Origin: UBA6115 sp964629345
GTDB taxonomy: Bacteria; Bacillota; Clostridia; Christensenellales; Aristaeellaceae
Direction of reading: 5' to 3'
Length of the DNA: 64,000 nucleotides
Assembly (NCBI GenBank): GCA_964629345.1
Contig: CAZVSG010000001.1
Location: 1 to 64,000, forward strand
In this document: positions 41,022 through 50,147 of the stretch, in pieces
How positions within the stretch are numbered: the first letter of the stretch is position 1
Layout of the letters: each line of letters begins with the position of its first letter
Notes under the pieces: generated by a model
What the model was told of the DNA's origin: nothing
The model's database searches: none
What the model saw: only the letters and a program-made list of their open reading frames with translations
Translations under genes and position numbers: made by a program

Positions 41022-41726
41022 ATGAAAAGAGCACTGGCTCTTCTGGCAGCGCTTCTGCTGCTGTGCGGCGCCGCCGCCGCGTCCGCCAACGTGTACGGCC
41101 ACTTTGTCAGCGAGGCGGACGGCACCTATATCATCATCCTGAGTGAACCGATCAATGAAACCGTCGCCGGTGTTTTCATCGGCAACAGCGCGTTCAGAAA
41201 CCACCTGGAGCGTGACGAAAGGGAGGATGGCTCCATCCGTGTGTTCAGCACCATCGATCAAAGCGATCTGTACATCGAGCTGCTGCTGCGGTATGAGAAC
41301 GACGACCGGCAGAACGCGTTGGCGACCGGTTTTATCAAGCGCTTCAACAGCGACGGCTCCCTGATCCAGGAGCAGAGCGTGCCGGACATGGAGGACGTCC
41401 GCTTCGTGCGCCAGAAGGAGCTGAAAATCAACGAGCTTGGGGGCACCACGTGGTTCCGGAGCGGCTATGTGATATCCGGGCGGGAGCGGACCTACCCCTT
41501 TGACGGCTCCATGATCGAGTTCTCCGTCGCCGGGGACAGCAGCGGCCGCATCCCCGACAACGCGGAAAGGACCTATCCCTTTACCTACCAGATCGGGGAG
41601 GACACGCTGACCCTGTATATTGAGGCGGGCGGAAAGGTCACGGAAGCCACGGCGAAGATGGACAGCAACGTGCTGATCGTGACCATCGAGAACTCCACCC
41701 TGTACTTCCTGCCGTCCACCCTGTAA
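41022..41726 (+). CDS. Secreted protein of unknown function
   Basis: I do not recognise this 234-residue protein. It has a clear signal peptide (residues 1-22, cleavage after ASA), so it is exported. The mature part is beta-rich, with repeated aromatic-Pro-Phe turns (RTYPFDGSMIEF and RTYPFTYQIG), and its last third resembles one module of the lipocalin-like repeat protein at 23.1 kb. There are no cysteines in the mature part. The start ATG 41022 follows AAGGAGG. Confidence 0.7.
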   Translation: MKRALALLAALLLLCGAAAASANVYGHFVSEADGTYIIILSEPINETVAGVFIGNSAFRNHLERDEREDGSIRVFSTIDQSDLYIELLLRYENDDRQNALATGFIKRFNSDGSLIQEQSVPDMEDVRFVRQKELKINELGGTTWFRSGYVISGRERTYPFDGSMIEFSVAGDSSGRIPDNAERTYPFTYQIGEDTLTLYIEAGGKVTEATAKMDSNVLIVTIENSTLYFLPSTL

Positions 41727-41805
41727 GCCCGGCGAAAGCAGGCATCCCGAAGCGCTTGGATATCTCCCGGCGCTGCGGGACGCTTTGGCGTCCCCGGCGA
41801 TTTGA

Positions 41806-42783
41806 TCATCCGCAGTACAGCCCCCTTGCCTGGCGGAACTGCAGGATCTCCTCCCTCATGATCCTGCCATCGCGGATGACGACGGCGGGCTTTACGTGCG
41901 CGGGCAGTTTGCCCTCCGCGAGCGGGTCGATCAGCTTCGCGATCCCCGCGCTGAGCAGCTTTGTCACCGTTTTGGGGTACATCGCCGGCGTGTTGTCCAC
42001 CGCGTAGTGGATGACCCCGTCCACCTCATACACCGGATCGTCGATGGTGGTGGGGCGGGAGGTCTCGATCTCCAGGGACTGGTTGCAGGTCACGTCGATG
42101 ATCAGCGTGCCGGGCTTCATCTTCTTCAGGTCCCTGCGGTAGATGACGCGGTCCGTGCGCGAGGTGTCCCACATCACGCAGTTGACCAGCACGTCATACT
42201 CGAACATCTTTTTGCGGAACAGGTGCTCGAATTTTCTCCCGTATACGTCCACCTTCGCGCCCAGCCCGTGCAGGATGCGCAGCGCGCCCTTGGCGGTCTG
42301 GCCGTTGCCCAGGATGGCGACGCTGGCATCATAGGGCATCCTGCCGCAGTAGCGGAAGCCGTGCAGGATGGCGGCCTCCCCGGCCACCTCCCGGTTGCGG
42401 TAGAAGATGTAGCGCCCGTCCTCATAGATCTCCTCCCAGGCGATGACCGTATGCCCGCCCCGGATGCAGGCCTCGGTAAAATCGGTCATCTGCACCGCGT
42501 GCGCCCAGCCGAACAGGGTCTTTCCCCTGCCGATCTCACCCAGGAAGTCCGCGTCGCCCAGTTTCACGTCGGTGATGATGTCGCATTTCAGCGCCTCCTC
42601 CCGCGGGACGACGCTGACCCCGTATTCCCTGTAATCCCTGTCCGTGTACCCCACCGTCTCGCCGTAGCCCGCCTCGATATACAGCTTCCTGTGATGGCGG
42701 ACGTGCGCCAGGTCCTCCGGCAGCAGCGCCCTGCGCTGCTCATTGTTCTTATGGCTGATGACAAATCCGATGCTCCTGAGCAT
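41806..42783 (-). CDS. N5-(carboxyethyl)ornithine synthase-like oxidoreductase
   Basis: The 325-residue protein matches N5-(carboxyethyl)ornithine synthase, which joins pyruvate to the side-chain amine of ornithine or lysine with NADPH, and is related to alanine dehydrogenase. Matching blocks are RRALLPEDL at the N terminus, the dinucleotide loop ILGNGQTAKGALRIL near residue 160, GTLIIDVTCN near 225 and YAVDNTPAMYPKTVTKLLS near 265. The gene lies three bases downstream of an ATP-grasp ligase gene on the same strand, which suggests that the carboxyethyl product is further ligated, or that the ligase supplies the acceptor. Confidence 0.82.
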   Translation of the reverse strand: MLRSIGFVISHKNNEQRRALLPEDLAHVRHHRKLYIEAGYGETVGYTDRDYREYGVSVVPREEALKCDIITDVKLGDADFLGEIGRGKTLFGWAHAVQMTDFTEACIRGGHTVIAWEEIYEDGRYIFYRNREVAGEAAILHGFRYCGRMPYDASVAILGNGQTAKGALRILHGLGAKVDVYGRKFEHLFRKKMFEYDVLVNCVMWDTSRTDRVIYRRDLKKMKPGTLIIDVTCNQSLEIETSRPTTIDDPVYEVDGVIHYAVDNTPAMYPKTVTKLLSAGIAKLIDPLAEGKLPAHVKPAVVIRDGRIMREEILQFRQARGLYCG

Positions 42784-42786
42784 TTT

Positions 42787-43863
42787 CTATCTCTTCCCTT
42801 CCATGTCGTTATCAAGGAACCTGTCCCCGAACAGCGCGCGCACCTTCTCCTCAAACGCCTGCTTCACGCCCCTTTGCTGAGGCTGCTGAAGCAGGTCGAA
42901 ATCCGGCATGTGGTTCCCCTCCACCAGCTCAATATCCCCTTCACGCGTCAGGGCGACGTCCCATCCGGCGATCCGGATGTTCGGCCGCACCTTAACCGCG
43001 TCCTTCACAGTATCCAGCACCCTGTCCCAGCGCGGGATACGAAACCCCGAAAATGCCCTGCCGGAGTCAGGATGATCGGGCCAGCGGTGCCCTTCCTTGT
43101 CCATGCCGTGGGTGATGATCTCTCCCGTCACGGGGTCAAGCGCCGCGAACAGCCCACCGGCAGATACGTTGTCGACCGGCGAACCCGCCCGGCCGAAGCG
43201 GACGACCGCGCCGAACACCTCAAAATGCTCCCCGCCAAACAGGGTGACGACCCGGACGGTGTTGAGCGAGGAGGCGTTGAACGCCGCCATCTGCCCGTCG
43301 CTTTGAATGATTTCCTCAACGATGCAGTCTTCCCTGAGCAGTTCGCGGAACAAAGCGTCCGGGTCGGCTGTCTCCCCCTCCCCCAGGATGCGGATGCCCC
43401 TGCCCTCGGTGGATGCCCTGGGTTTGACGATCAGCCGGGCGTTCTTCCCGCACAATGCCCGGAAGTCCTCCTGCCGGCCTTCCGTGACCCTGACCCAGCC
43501 GCGGCGGACAAATCCGGAAAAAGCTTCCAGAAAGAGGTCCTTGTTCCAAAAAACGTCGCGGATCTCGCGGCTCAGCCGCCAGGTGATCCGCTGCGCCTCA
43601 TACAGGGTGATGAAACGCTCCTGTTCGGCTTTCGGAAGCGTATGGAACCGGTACTGATCAAAATACTCCCCGGCCGTGATGCCCCGGGAACGGGCCAGGG
43701 CGGCGAAATCAAGGGCCGTTCGCAATCTGCCCGCAAACGCCGGTTCCCGCACGCGGGAGGCGCCGCGCCAGCCCTCCGGCAGGGCCCCCGGGTTGAATCC
43801 GGGCGCGGGCGGCGGACCGGGTTTCTGGGGTCTTTTTCTCGTCATGACCGTCATCATCTCCAT
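42787..43863 (-). CDS. Sugar-transfer-associated ATP-grasp ligase
   Basis: The 358-residue protein resembles the ATPgrasp_ST family. Diagnostic blocks are LIVKPRASTEGRGIRIL (ATP lysine and glycine loop), SLNTVRVVTLF, VDNVSAGGLFAALD, the HP.SG..F.GF.IPRW segment, IAGWDVAL and the Mg-binding ELVEGNHMPDFD. Such enzymes form amide or ester bonds using ATP and occur in polysaccharide or peptide-conjugate loci. The N terminus is Pro-rich. The exact start is uncertain among ATGs at 43863, 43854 and 43845. It heads a two-gene operon with the carboxyethylornithine synthase-like gene. Confidence 0.8.
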   Translation of the reverse strand: MEMMTVMTRKRPQKPGPPPAPGFNPGALPEGWRGASRVREPAFAGRLRTALDFAALARSRGITAGEYFDQYRFHTLPKAEQERFITLYEAQRITWRLSREIRDVFWNKDLFLEAFSGFVRRGWVRVTEGRQEDFRALCGKNARLIVKPRASTEGRGIRILGEGETADPDALFRELLREDCIVEEIIQSDGQMAAFNASSLNTVRVVTLFGGEHFEVFGAVVRFGRAGSPVDNVSAGGLFAALDPVTGEIITHGMDKEGHRWPDHPDSGRAFSGFRIPRWDRVLDTVKDAVKVRPNIRIAGWDVALTREGDIELVEGNHMPDFDLLQQPQQRGVKQAFEEKVRALFGDRFLDNDMEGKR

Positions 43864-44162
43864 CCATTCGGCAAGGCCATCGGCAGGAAACGGGAATAAT
43901 CCTTCTGCCTTCAGGTAAAAACAAGCCGTTATTCGTTTGGTGCTGGTTCGTCTTTATGAACCGGCTGCTGCCCTGGGGCGATGGCTCCGGGCTGTCGGTC
44001 AGGAATGGCATCGGGTCTTCGGACACCCATGCCGGAAAGGACCTATGGGAGAATGATAGCATATCTGGCACACCATTTCAACCCTCCCGGCTGAACGGGT
44101 GCTTCCGTGCTGTCTTTTTGGTTCAGTTCGGAGAAAAACAGTCCCCGATCTCCTTTGTTTGA

Positions 44163-44190
44163 TTGACAGGGCTCCCGCATGTGATAGAAT
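44163..44190 (+). promoter_or_regulatory. Promoter of the sugar ABC importer
   Basis: TTGACA (44163-44168) and TAGAAT (44185-44190, preceded by TGA) are 16 bases apart. The rest of the 392-base gap 43864-44255 shows nothing I can name. Confidence 0.65.
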
Positions 44191-44255
44191 GATATCAAAC
44201 AGGACCAATCCCGGCATACGGTGATTGGCCAATATAAAGGAGGGACTGGTAGACC

Positions 44256-45221
44256 ATGAAGAAACTGTTCGCGCTCCTGCTTGCCCTGATGATGATGACG
44301 GGCGCCGCCGCACTGGCGGAAGAAAAGATCAAGGTGGCCGGCGTCGTCTTCCAGGATGACCAATTCATGAACATGCTGTCCAAGGGATATCGCGACGCGG
44401 CGGAAGCCCTGGGCGTGGAATGCCTGACAGCCAACACCAACAATGACCAGGCGACGGAGGTCGAGCTGATCAACACCTACCTCACCCAGGGCGTCCAGGG
44501 CATCGCCATCGCCCCGCTGTCCAAGGATGCCTCCGTGGCGGCCCTGCGCGCGGCTGACGCAGCCGGAATGAAGGTCACGCTGACCAACATCGACCTGAAC
44601 AACGCTGACTTCATCGTCGGCGGTTTCTCCTCCAACGACAAGCTCAACTGCAGCACCGTCGGCGCAACCGCGGCTGAGATCATCAAGGCCAAGTACCCGG
44701 ACAAGACGGTCAAGATCGCCATCGTGCAGTTCAAGGGCCTGCTGCCGGATCAGTCCACCGCGCGCGTGGAAGGCTACTTTGAGGCGCTGGACGAGGGCGG
44801 CGTGAAGTATGAGATCGTTGCTGACCAGGATGCCTGGCTGCAGGACACCGCGCTGGCAGCAGCCGACGCGATCATCACCGCCAACCCTGAACTGGACGTC
44901 ATCATCGCGGTCAACGACGGCGGCACCATCGGCTCCGCCCAGGCCGTAGTCAACGCCGGCAAACAGGACAAGATCCTGGTCTTCGGCCATGACGGCTCCG
45001 AGCAGATCGCTTCCATGATCCTTGACCCGAGCAACCCCCTGCAGGCCGTTGTGGCGCAGGATCCCTACGGCCAGGGCTTCCAGGCCATGACCTTGCTGGT
45101 CAACGCCATCAGGGGCGAGGACTACAGCCAGACCAAGGGCAAAGTCACCTACCTGGCCGGCATCGTGATGAGCAAGACCGACCTGGAAGGCGTCCAGGCC
45201 TGGGTAGACGCCAACAAGTAA
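44256..45221 (+). CDS. Sugar ABC transporter substrate-binding protein (RbsB-like)
   Basis: The 321-residue exported protein has a signal peptide (residues 1-22, cleaved after ALA) and a periplasmic-binding-protein type I fold of the ribose/galactose group: DDQFMNMLSKGYRDAAEALG, QGVQGIAIAPLSKDA and later FGHDGSEQIASM. Unusually for a Gram-positive lineage, there is no lipobox cysteine to anchor it. AAAGGAGG precedes ATG 44256. It captures a pentose, hexose or polyol for the ATPase and permease encoded next. Confidence 0.9.
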   Translation: MKKLFALLLALMMMTGAAALAEEKIKVAGVVFQDDQFMNMLSKGYRDAAEALGVECLTANTNNDQATEVELINTYLTQGVQGIAIAPLSKDASVAALRAADAAGMKVTLTNIDLNNADFIVGGFSSNDKLNCSTVGATAAEIIKAKYPDKTVKIAIVQFKGLLPDQSTARVEGYFEALDEGGVKYEIVADQDAWLQDTALAAADAIITANPELDVIIAVNDGGTIGSAQAVVNAGKQDKILVFGHDGSEQIASMILDPSNPLQAVVAQDPYGQGFQAMTLLVNAIRGEDYSQTKGKVTYLAGIVMSKTDLEGVQAWVDANK

Positions 45222-45243
45222 GGGACGCTTCTTTTTCATGACC

Positions 45244-45277
45244 GTGACGGAGAGAGGGGACAATCTCTCTCCGTCAC
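45244..45277 (+). terminator. Intercistronic hairpin between binding-protein and ATPase genes
   Basis: Perfect 13-base arms, GTGACGGAGAGAG and CTCTCTCCGTCAC, with an eight-base loop lie 22 bases after the binding-protein gene. Only a short T stretch follows, so it is more likely to protect the upstream mRNA or reduce read-through than to terminate fully. Confidence 0.7.
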
Positions 45278-45303
45278 CTTTGTATCCTTCAGGGGGTGAG
45301 CAT

Positions 45304-46794
45304 TTGTCGGTTTTGAAAGCTGAGGACCTGGTGAAGGATTATCCCGGCACCCGGGCGCTCAACGGCGTCAGCGTGTCATTTGACAGCGGGAAGATCCACG
45401 CGCTGCTGGGCAAAAACGGCTCCGGAAAGTCCACGCTGGTGAAATGCTTCGCAGGCGCGATCCAGCCGACATCCGGGCGGATGTATCTGGACGGGGAGCA
45501 GATCTCCTTCGCCTCCCCGGCGGAGGCCAACGCCCGGGGCATCGCCATCGTATACCAGGAGATGAGCCTGGTGCCGAGCCTGACGGTGACGGAGAACATA
45601 TTCCTAGGACGCATGCCCAAGACGCGCGGCGGCATCGTCGACTGGCGCAGCGCGCACCGGCAGGCTGCCGAACTGCTGAAACTGCTCAACGTGGACATCG
45701 ACACAAGGAGCGTTGTGTCCAAGCTGAGCATGTGGCAGTGCCAGGTGCTGGAGATCATCAAGGCGATGAGCCGCAATCCGCGCGTGCTGATCCTGGACGA
45801 ACCGACCTCAGCGCTGGCCGCCCACGAGGTGGACAAAGTATTCGAGGTGCTCAGGGAGCTTAGGAAGCAGGACGTCATCATCATCTACATCTCCCACAAA
45901 CTGCATGAGATCCCCGAGATCGCGGACACGGTCACCGTGCTGCGCGACAGCCTGCTCATCGGCAAGGAAGAAATGAGCCGGCTGAACAACGCGGACATCC
46001 TGCGGATGATGTTCGGCGAGATGAAGCATCGGTCCAAACCGGAGGACGTGAAGCCGGGGGAGGACGCCGTGCTGTCCGTGCGCAGCCTGACGCGCAAGGG
46101 CAAGTTTGAAGACATCAGCTTTGACCTGAAGCACGCCGAGGTGCTGGGCATCGCGGGGATGCTGGGTTCCGGGCGCACCGAACTGCTCAAGTCCATTTTC
46201 GGCGCTGACCCCTACGACACGGGCCGGATCACCGTGCGCGGACAGGATGCCGGGAAGCGCAGCAGCCCCATTCGAATGAAGAAGCTGGGCCTGGGACTCA
46301 CGCCGGAAGACCGCAAGAAGGAAGGCCTGATCCTGATCCATTCCATCCGGGACAACCTGTGCTACGCAAGCATCGACAAGGCACGCAAGGGCTGGCTGGA
46401 GAACAGGAAGCAGCGCGTGGAGCTGGCCGACCGGCAGGTAAAAAACCTGGAGATCAAGGTATCCAGCGTCAGGAATTCCGTCAATTCGCTCTCCGGGGGC
46501 AATCAGCAGAAGGTGGTCGTGGGCAACTGGCTCAACACCCAGCCGGCCATCATGCTCTTTGACGAGCCCTCCCGCGGGATCGATGTGGCGGCCAAACAGC
46601 AGATCTTCGAGATCATGTGGGAACAGGCCCGAAAAGGCGTGTCCACCATCTTCGTATCCAGCGAACTGGAAGAGCTTCTGGAGACCTGCCACCGCATCCT
46701 GGTGATGCGCCAGGGGCGCCTGATCGGCGAGGTGTATCCCGAGAAAACCGACGTCAAGGAACTCTACGCCATGTGCATGGGAGGGGAAGTATGA
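45304..46794 (+). CDS. Sugar ABC transporter ATPase with two cassettes (RbsA-like)
   Basis: The 496-residue protein has two ATPase modules. The first has Walker A GKNGSGKST, a weak signature LSMWQCQVLEI and Walker B VLILDEPTSAL. The second has the degenerate P-loop GMLGSGRTELLKS, signature LSGGNQQKVVVG and Walker B IMLFDEPSRGID, as usual for RbsA/MglA proteins. The start is TTG 45304 behind AGGGGGTGAG, giving LSVLKAEDLVKDY; upstream in-frame codons lie inside the intercistronic hairpin and are not used. Confidence 0.93.
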   Translation: MSVLKAEDLVKDYPGTRALNGVSVSFDSGKIHALLGKNGSGKSTLVKCFAGAIQPTSGRMYLDGEQISFASPAEANARGIAIVYQEMSLVPSLTVTENIFLGRMPKTRGGIVDWRSAHRQAAELLKLLNVDIDTRSVVSKLSMWQCQVLEIIKAMSRNPRVLILDEPTSALAAHEVDKVFEVLRELRKQDVIIIYISHKLHEIPEIADTVTVLRDSLLIGKEEMSRLNNADILRMMFGEMKHRSKPEDVKPGEDAVLSVRSLTRKGKFEDISFDLKHAEVLGIAGMLGSGRTELLKSIFGADPYDTGRITVRGQDAGKRSSPIRMKKLGLGLTPEDRKKEGLILIHSIRDNLCYASIDKARKGWLENRKQRVELADRQVKNLEIKVSSVRNSVNSLSGGNQQKVVVGNWLNTQPAIMLFDEPSRGIDVAAKQQIFEIMWEQARKGVSTIFVSSELEELLETCHRILVMRQGRLIGEVYPEKTDVKELYAMCMGGEV

Positions 46795-47792
46795 AGGCAA
46801 TCCAGGGACTCGACGCCAGGAAGGTGATGAACTTCCTGTTTGACCACGTGGTGGAGGTCATCCTGATCATCCTGATCATCGTCATGGGCAACGTGTCCTC
46901 CACCTTCAACACCACGGCAAACTGGCTGAACATCTTCCGCAACATGTCCATGAAGGGGCTGATCGCCTTCGGCATGACGATGGTGATCATTTCCGGGCAC
47001 ATCGACCTGTCCATCGGCTCCACCGTCGCCATCTCCGGGGTCATCGTGGCGCGCTGCTGCCGGGACCTGCCGGCCGCCATGGACATCTCGGTGACCCTGG
47101 CCTGCATCATCGGCATCGTCCTGTCCTTCATGCTGGCCATCATCATGGGCGTCATCCACGGTTTCGCTCAGCACAAGTTCGGCATGCCGGCCTTCATCGT
47201 CACCCTGGCCTCGCAGAACCTGCTGTACGGGCTGGCCGGCATCCTGTCCGGCGGCTTTCCCATCGCCAACACCTTCCCCCAATGGTTCACCGTACTGGGC
47301 ACCGGCAAGATCGGCGGCACCGGTGGCTTCCCCGTCCCGGCGCTTATCCTGTTCGGCTTTTTCCTCATCATGTTCTTCATCATACGCTACACCACCACGG
47401 GCCGGTCGATGTATGCCATCGGCGGCAATCAGGAATCGGCCCGCCTCAGCGGGATCAGCGTGCTGAAGACCAAGATCTTCGCCTTCTCCAGCGTGCAGGT
47501 GATGTGCGTCATCGCCGGCTTCATCAACTCAGCGCAGGTGCTGTCCGGCTCCTACAGTTTTGGACGAGGCTGGGAAGTGGACGTCATCTCCGCCGTCGTC
47601 ATCGGCGGCACCAGCATGGCCGGCGGCATCGGCAAGATGTGGGGCACCATGATGGGCATCATCTTCCTAGGCGTGATCATCAACGGGATGACCATCCTCA
47701 ACGTCAGCAACTATGCCCAATTCGTGGTGCGCGCCATTTTCATGTCCGTCGCCGTGCTCATCGCGACGTACCAGGCAAAAAAGAAGGCGTAA
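46791..47792 (+). CDS. Sugar ABC transporter permease (RbsC-like)
   Basis: The 333-residue membrane protein has the RbsC-family block DLSIGSTVAISGVIVARCC and the coupling region ARLSGISVLKTKIFAF, with VVIGGTSMAGGIGKMWGTMMG near residue 270. ATG 46791 overlaps the stop of the ATPase gene. It probably works as a homodimer with the two-cassette ATPase. Confidence 0.93.
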   Translation: MKAIQGLDARKVMNFLFDHVVEVILIILIIVMGNVSSTFNTTANWLNIFRNMSMKGLIAFGMTMVIISGHIDLSIGSTVAISGVIVARCCRDLPAAMDISVTLACIIGIVLSFMLAIIMGVIHGFAQHKFGMPAFIVTLASQNLLYGLAGILSGGFPIANTFPQWFTVLGTGKIGGTGGFPVPALILFGFFLIMFFIIRYTTTGRSMYAIGGNQESARLSGISVLKTKIFAFSSVQVMCVIAGFINSAQVLSGSYSFGRGWEVDVISAVVIGGTSMAGGIGKMWGTMMGIIFLGVIINGMTILNVSNYAQFVVRAIFMSVAVLIATYQAKKKA

Positions 47793-47795
47793 GCG

Positions 47796-49007
47796 ATGAA
47801 AGCAGTCATGTACGGAGCGGGCAACATCGGGCGGGGGTTTGTCGGCGCGCTGATGAGCCAGGCAGGGTATCAGGTCACCTTCGTGGACGTGGACAGGGAG
47901 CTGGTCGGCAGGCTGAACGCCGCGGGGGCGTATACCCTTCGCGTCATTGAGAGCGAGGGGCACCGGGACACCCTTGTCACAGGCATCAGCGCGGTAAACG
48001 GTCAGGACGGCGAAGCGGTCGCCCGGGCCGTCGCCGAATGCGATTTGATGGCGACCGCCGTGGGCGCGCGGATCCTCCCCTTCATCGCGCCGAACATCGC
48101 CCTGGGGCTGAAGATGCGCTTTGCGCAGGGAAGGCCGGAGATGAACATCATCATCTGCGAAAACCTGATGGACGCCGACCGCGTGCTGGAAAAATTGATC
48201 AAGAAGGAACTGACGGGGGAGGAGGGGGAGCAGTTCGACCAATCCGTCGGCCTGGTGGAGGCCTCCATCGGAAGGATGGTGCCCATCCAGACAGAGGAGA
48301 TGCGAAAGGGGGACCCGCTGCGCGTCTGCGTGGAGGGCTACGGCTTCCTCCCGGTGGACAGGGACGCCTTCAAGGGATCGATCCCCGAAATGTCAGGTCT
48401 GGTCCCCTATTCGCCCTTTGAGTATTACCTCAGGCGCAAGCTCTGGCTGCACAACATGGGGCACGCCTGCTGCGCCTACCTGGGCATGTACGCGGGAAAA
48501 ACCTACATCTATGAAGCGGTCGCCGAAACGGACATCCTGCTTCTGACACGGGCGGCCATGCTGGAGAGCGTTGCCGCGCTGGCAGAAACATACCAAGTGC
48601 CGGTCAGGGACCTGATCAGCCACATGGACGACCTGCTGTACCGCTTCACCAACCGCGCCCTGGGCGATACCTGCGCGCGCGTGGGCGGGGACATCCGCCG
48701 CAAGATGGCGCCGGAGGACCGGCTCATCGGCGCGGCGCGCCTGTGTGTCAAGGCGGGCATCCCGCCGGTTCATATCGCGCTGGGCGCGGCGGCAGCGGTC
48801 CGGCAGTTCCTGATCGAGGAAGGAACGGCGCAGGACAGCGCGGCGGCGATGGACGCGCTGAAGGCATTGTGCGGCCTTGGGCCAGACGACGCGCTGACCG
48901 GCCTGATCCTGAAGTTTTACGATCTTATCCGGAAAGGGGCGCCGCTTTCGGAGATCCGTCTCTTTGCAAGGGAGGAGAAGCACCGGCTCGTCGGACCGGT
49001 GGTCTAA
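47796..49007 (+). CDS. Mannitol-1-phosphate 5-dehydrogenase-like enzyme
   Basis: The 403-residue protein belongs to the polyol long-chain dehydrogenases. It has an N-terminal NAD-binding GAGNIGRGFVG and the catalytic KLWLHNMGHA, where the Lys-x5-Asn-x2-His pattern of mannitol dehydrogenases is kept. E. coli MtlD has 382 residues, so the size fits. It starts three bases after the permease gene, pointing to a phosphorylated polyol or sugar acid produced from the imported compound. There is no mannitol PTS here, so the true substrate could differ. Confidence 0.85.
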   Translation: MKAVMYGAGNIGRGFVGALMSQAGYQVTFVDVDRELVGRLNAAGAYTLRVIESEGHRDTLVTGISAVNGQDGEAVARAVAECDLMATAVGARILPFIAPNIALGLKMRFAQGRPEMNIIICENLMDADRVLEKLIKKELTGEEGEQFDQSVGLVEASIGRMVPIQTEEMRKGDPLRVCVEGYGFLPVDRDAFKGSIPEMSGLVPYSPFEYYLRRKLWLHNMGHACCAYLGMYAGKTYIYEAVAETDILLLTRAAMLESVAALAETYQVPVRDLISHMDDLLYRFTNRALGDTCARVGGDIRRKMAPEDRLIGAARLCVKAGIPPVHIALGAAAAVRQFLIEEGTAQDSAAAMDALKALCGLGPDDALTGLILKFYDLIRKGAPLSEIRLFAREEKHRLVGPVV

Positions 49008-49034
49008 TAGGGGTTACCATCACAATATTTCTTT

Positions 49035-49074
49035 AAAAAAGAGTGTCAGACTATGGGACTGCCTGGCACTTTTC
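49035..49074. terminator. Bidirectional terminator between the sugar operons
   Basis: AGTGTCAG (49042-49049) pairs with CTGGCACT (49063-49070) with one G-U pair, flanked by AAAAAAG and TTTTCC. It separates the convergent importer and kinase operons. Confidence 0.7.
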
Positions 49075-49102
49075 CATTTGATCGGCTGTTTGATATGCCG
49101 TT

Positions 49103-50116
49103 TTACTGACCGCCCATCTCCCGGTAGAAGGCAAGCGCGTCCGGGGCTTTTCTGATGGCCGATGCGCAGTCCGTCCCGCCCAGGGAACAGGCCGCGGCGG
49201 CGGTGCCCAGGCGCAGGGCGTCCGCAAGGGGCAGGTCCTCATGCGCGCCGTAGAGCACCCCGGCGCAGAAGGCGTCCCCCGCGCCGGTCTTTCCCCGGAT
49301 ATAGCCGGCGGGCAGGCTCAGGCTGGGCAAGTGAACATAGCGATCATTCTCATCAAGGCCGAACGCGCCTTCAGGGCAGTGGATAACGGCCCAGGCCGAC
49401 ACGCCGAAGCCCTTGATCCTCTCCAGCGCCGCGGGAAAACCCTCCCTGAGCAGCTGACCCGACGCATCCCTCAGGGGAACGCCGGTGACCTGCTGCGCCT
49501 CATATTCGTTGATGATGCAGTAATCGGCATACTTCATCGCGGGCGGGACCAGGCGGCAGAAGCGGCTGCCGGATTCGGACACCACGTCGACGGAGGTGCG
49601 CATGCCCCGGCCGCGGGCTTTTGCCAGCAGGCGCGCCATCCGGGTGCCGTATTCAGGATCCTCCCCGTCCAGGCTGTCCAGCAGCAGGATGTAGCCGGCG
49701 TGGAAGATCTTCGCAGGGATACGGTCCAGGTCCACGTCCTCCACGTCAAACTGCGCCCCGACCCCGCGGGCGGTGAAGAAGGTGCGCTCCCCGCTGCTTT
49801 CATCATTCAGGACCAGGGTGTAGGAGGTCTCCCCAGGGCTCACGAGCACCCCGCCGGTGTCGATGTTTTTGTGCTCAGCCAAAACGGACAGGACCAGCCG
49901 CCCCTCCGCGTCCCCGCCGATCCGGCCGGCGACAAAGATCGGCAGCCGCCCGTCCAGTTTTGCCAGGGACAGCGAAACATTGCAAGCCAGCCCGCCGGTT
50001 GTCATTTCACGCTGACCGATGACGCTGGTCAATTCTCCCCGCGCGGGATAACAGTCGATCCGGTGTGTGATATCAACGATCAGATTTCCGGCTGCGCAGA
50101 TGCCCTTTCTGTCCAT
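49103..50116 (-). CDS. PfkB-family carbohydrate kinase
   Basis: The 337-residue ribokinase-like kinase has the N-terminal sugar-binding TTGGLACNVSLSLAKL and the C-terminal GKTGAGDAFCAGVLYG with the catalytic aspartate. I start it at ATG 50114-50116 behind AGGGGGAG. It is 31 bases downstream of a URO-D-family gene on the same strand and convergent with the sugar importer, so it may phosphorylate the imported sugar or polyol before the dehydrogenase acts. The sugar is not identifiable. Confidence 0.88.
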   Translation of the reverse strand: MDRKGICAAGNLIVDITHRIDCYPARGELTSVIGQREMTTGGLACNVSLSLAKLDGRLPIFVAGRIGGDAEGRLVLSVLAEHKNIDTGGVLVSPGETSYTLVLNDESSGERTFFTARGVGAQFDVEDVDLDRIPAKIFHAGYILLLDSLDGEDPEYGTRMARLLAKARGRGMRTSVDVVSESGSRFCRLVPPAMKYADYCIINEYEAQQVTGVPLRDASGQLLREGFPAALERIKGFGVSAWAVIHCPEGAFGLDENDRYVHLPSLSLPAGYIRGKTGAGDAFCAGVLYGAHEDLPLADALRLGTAAAACSLGGTDCASAIRKAPDALAFYREMGGQ

Positions 50117-50147
50117 GTCTCCCCCTGTAATCAAACGTAATGATGGA

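Noticed and set aside
41896..43899. 667-codon plus-strand frame across the carboxyethylornithine synthase and ATP-grasp genes
   Set aside because: No domain is recognisable, composition is shadow-like, and the minus strand has two clear enzymes with ribosome-site spacing and motifs.
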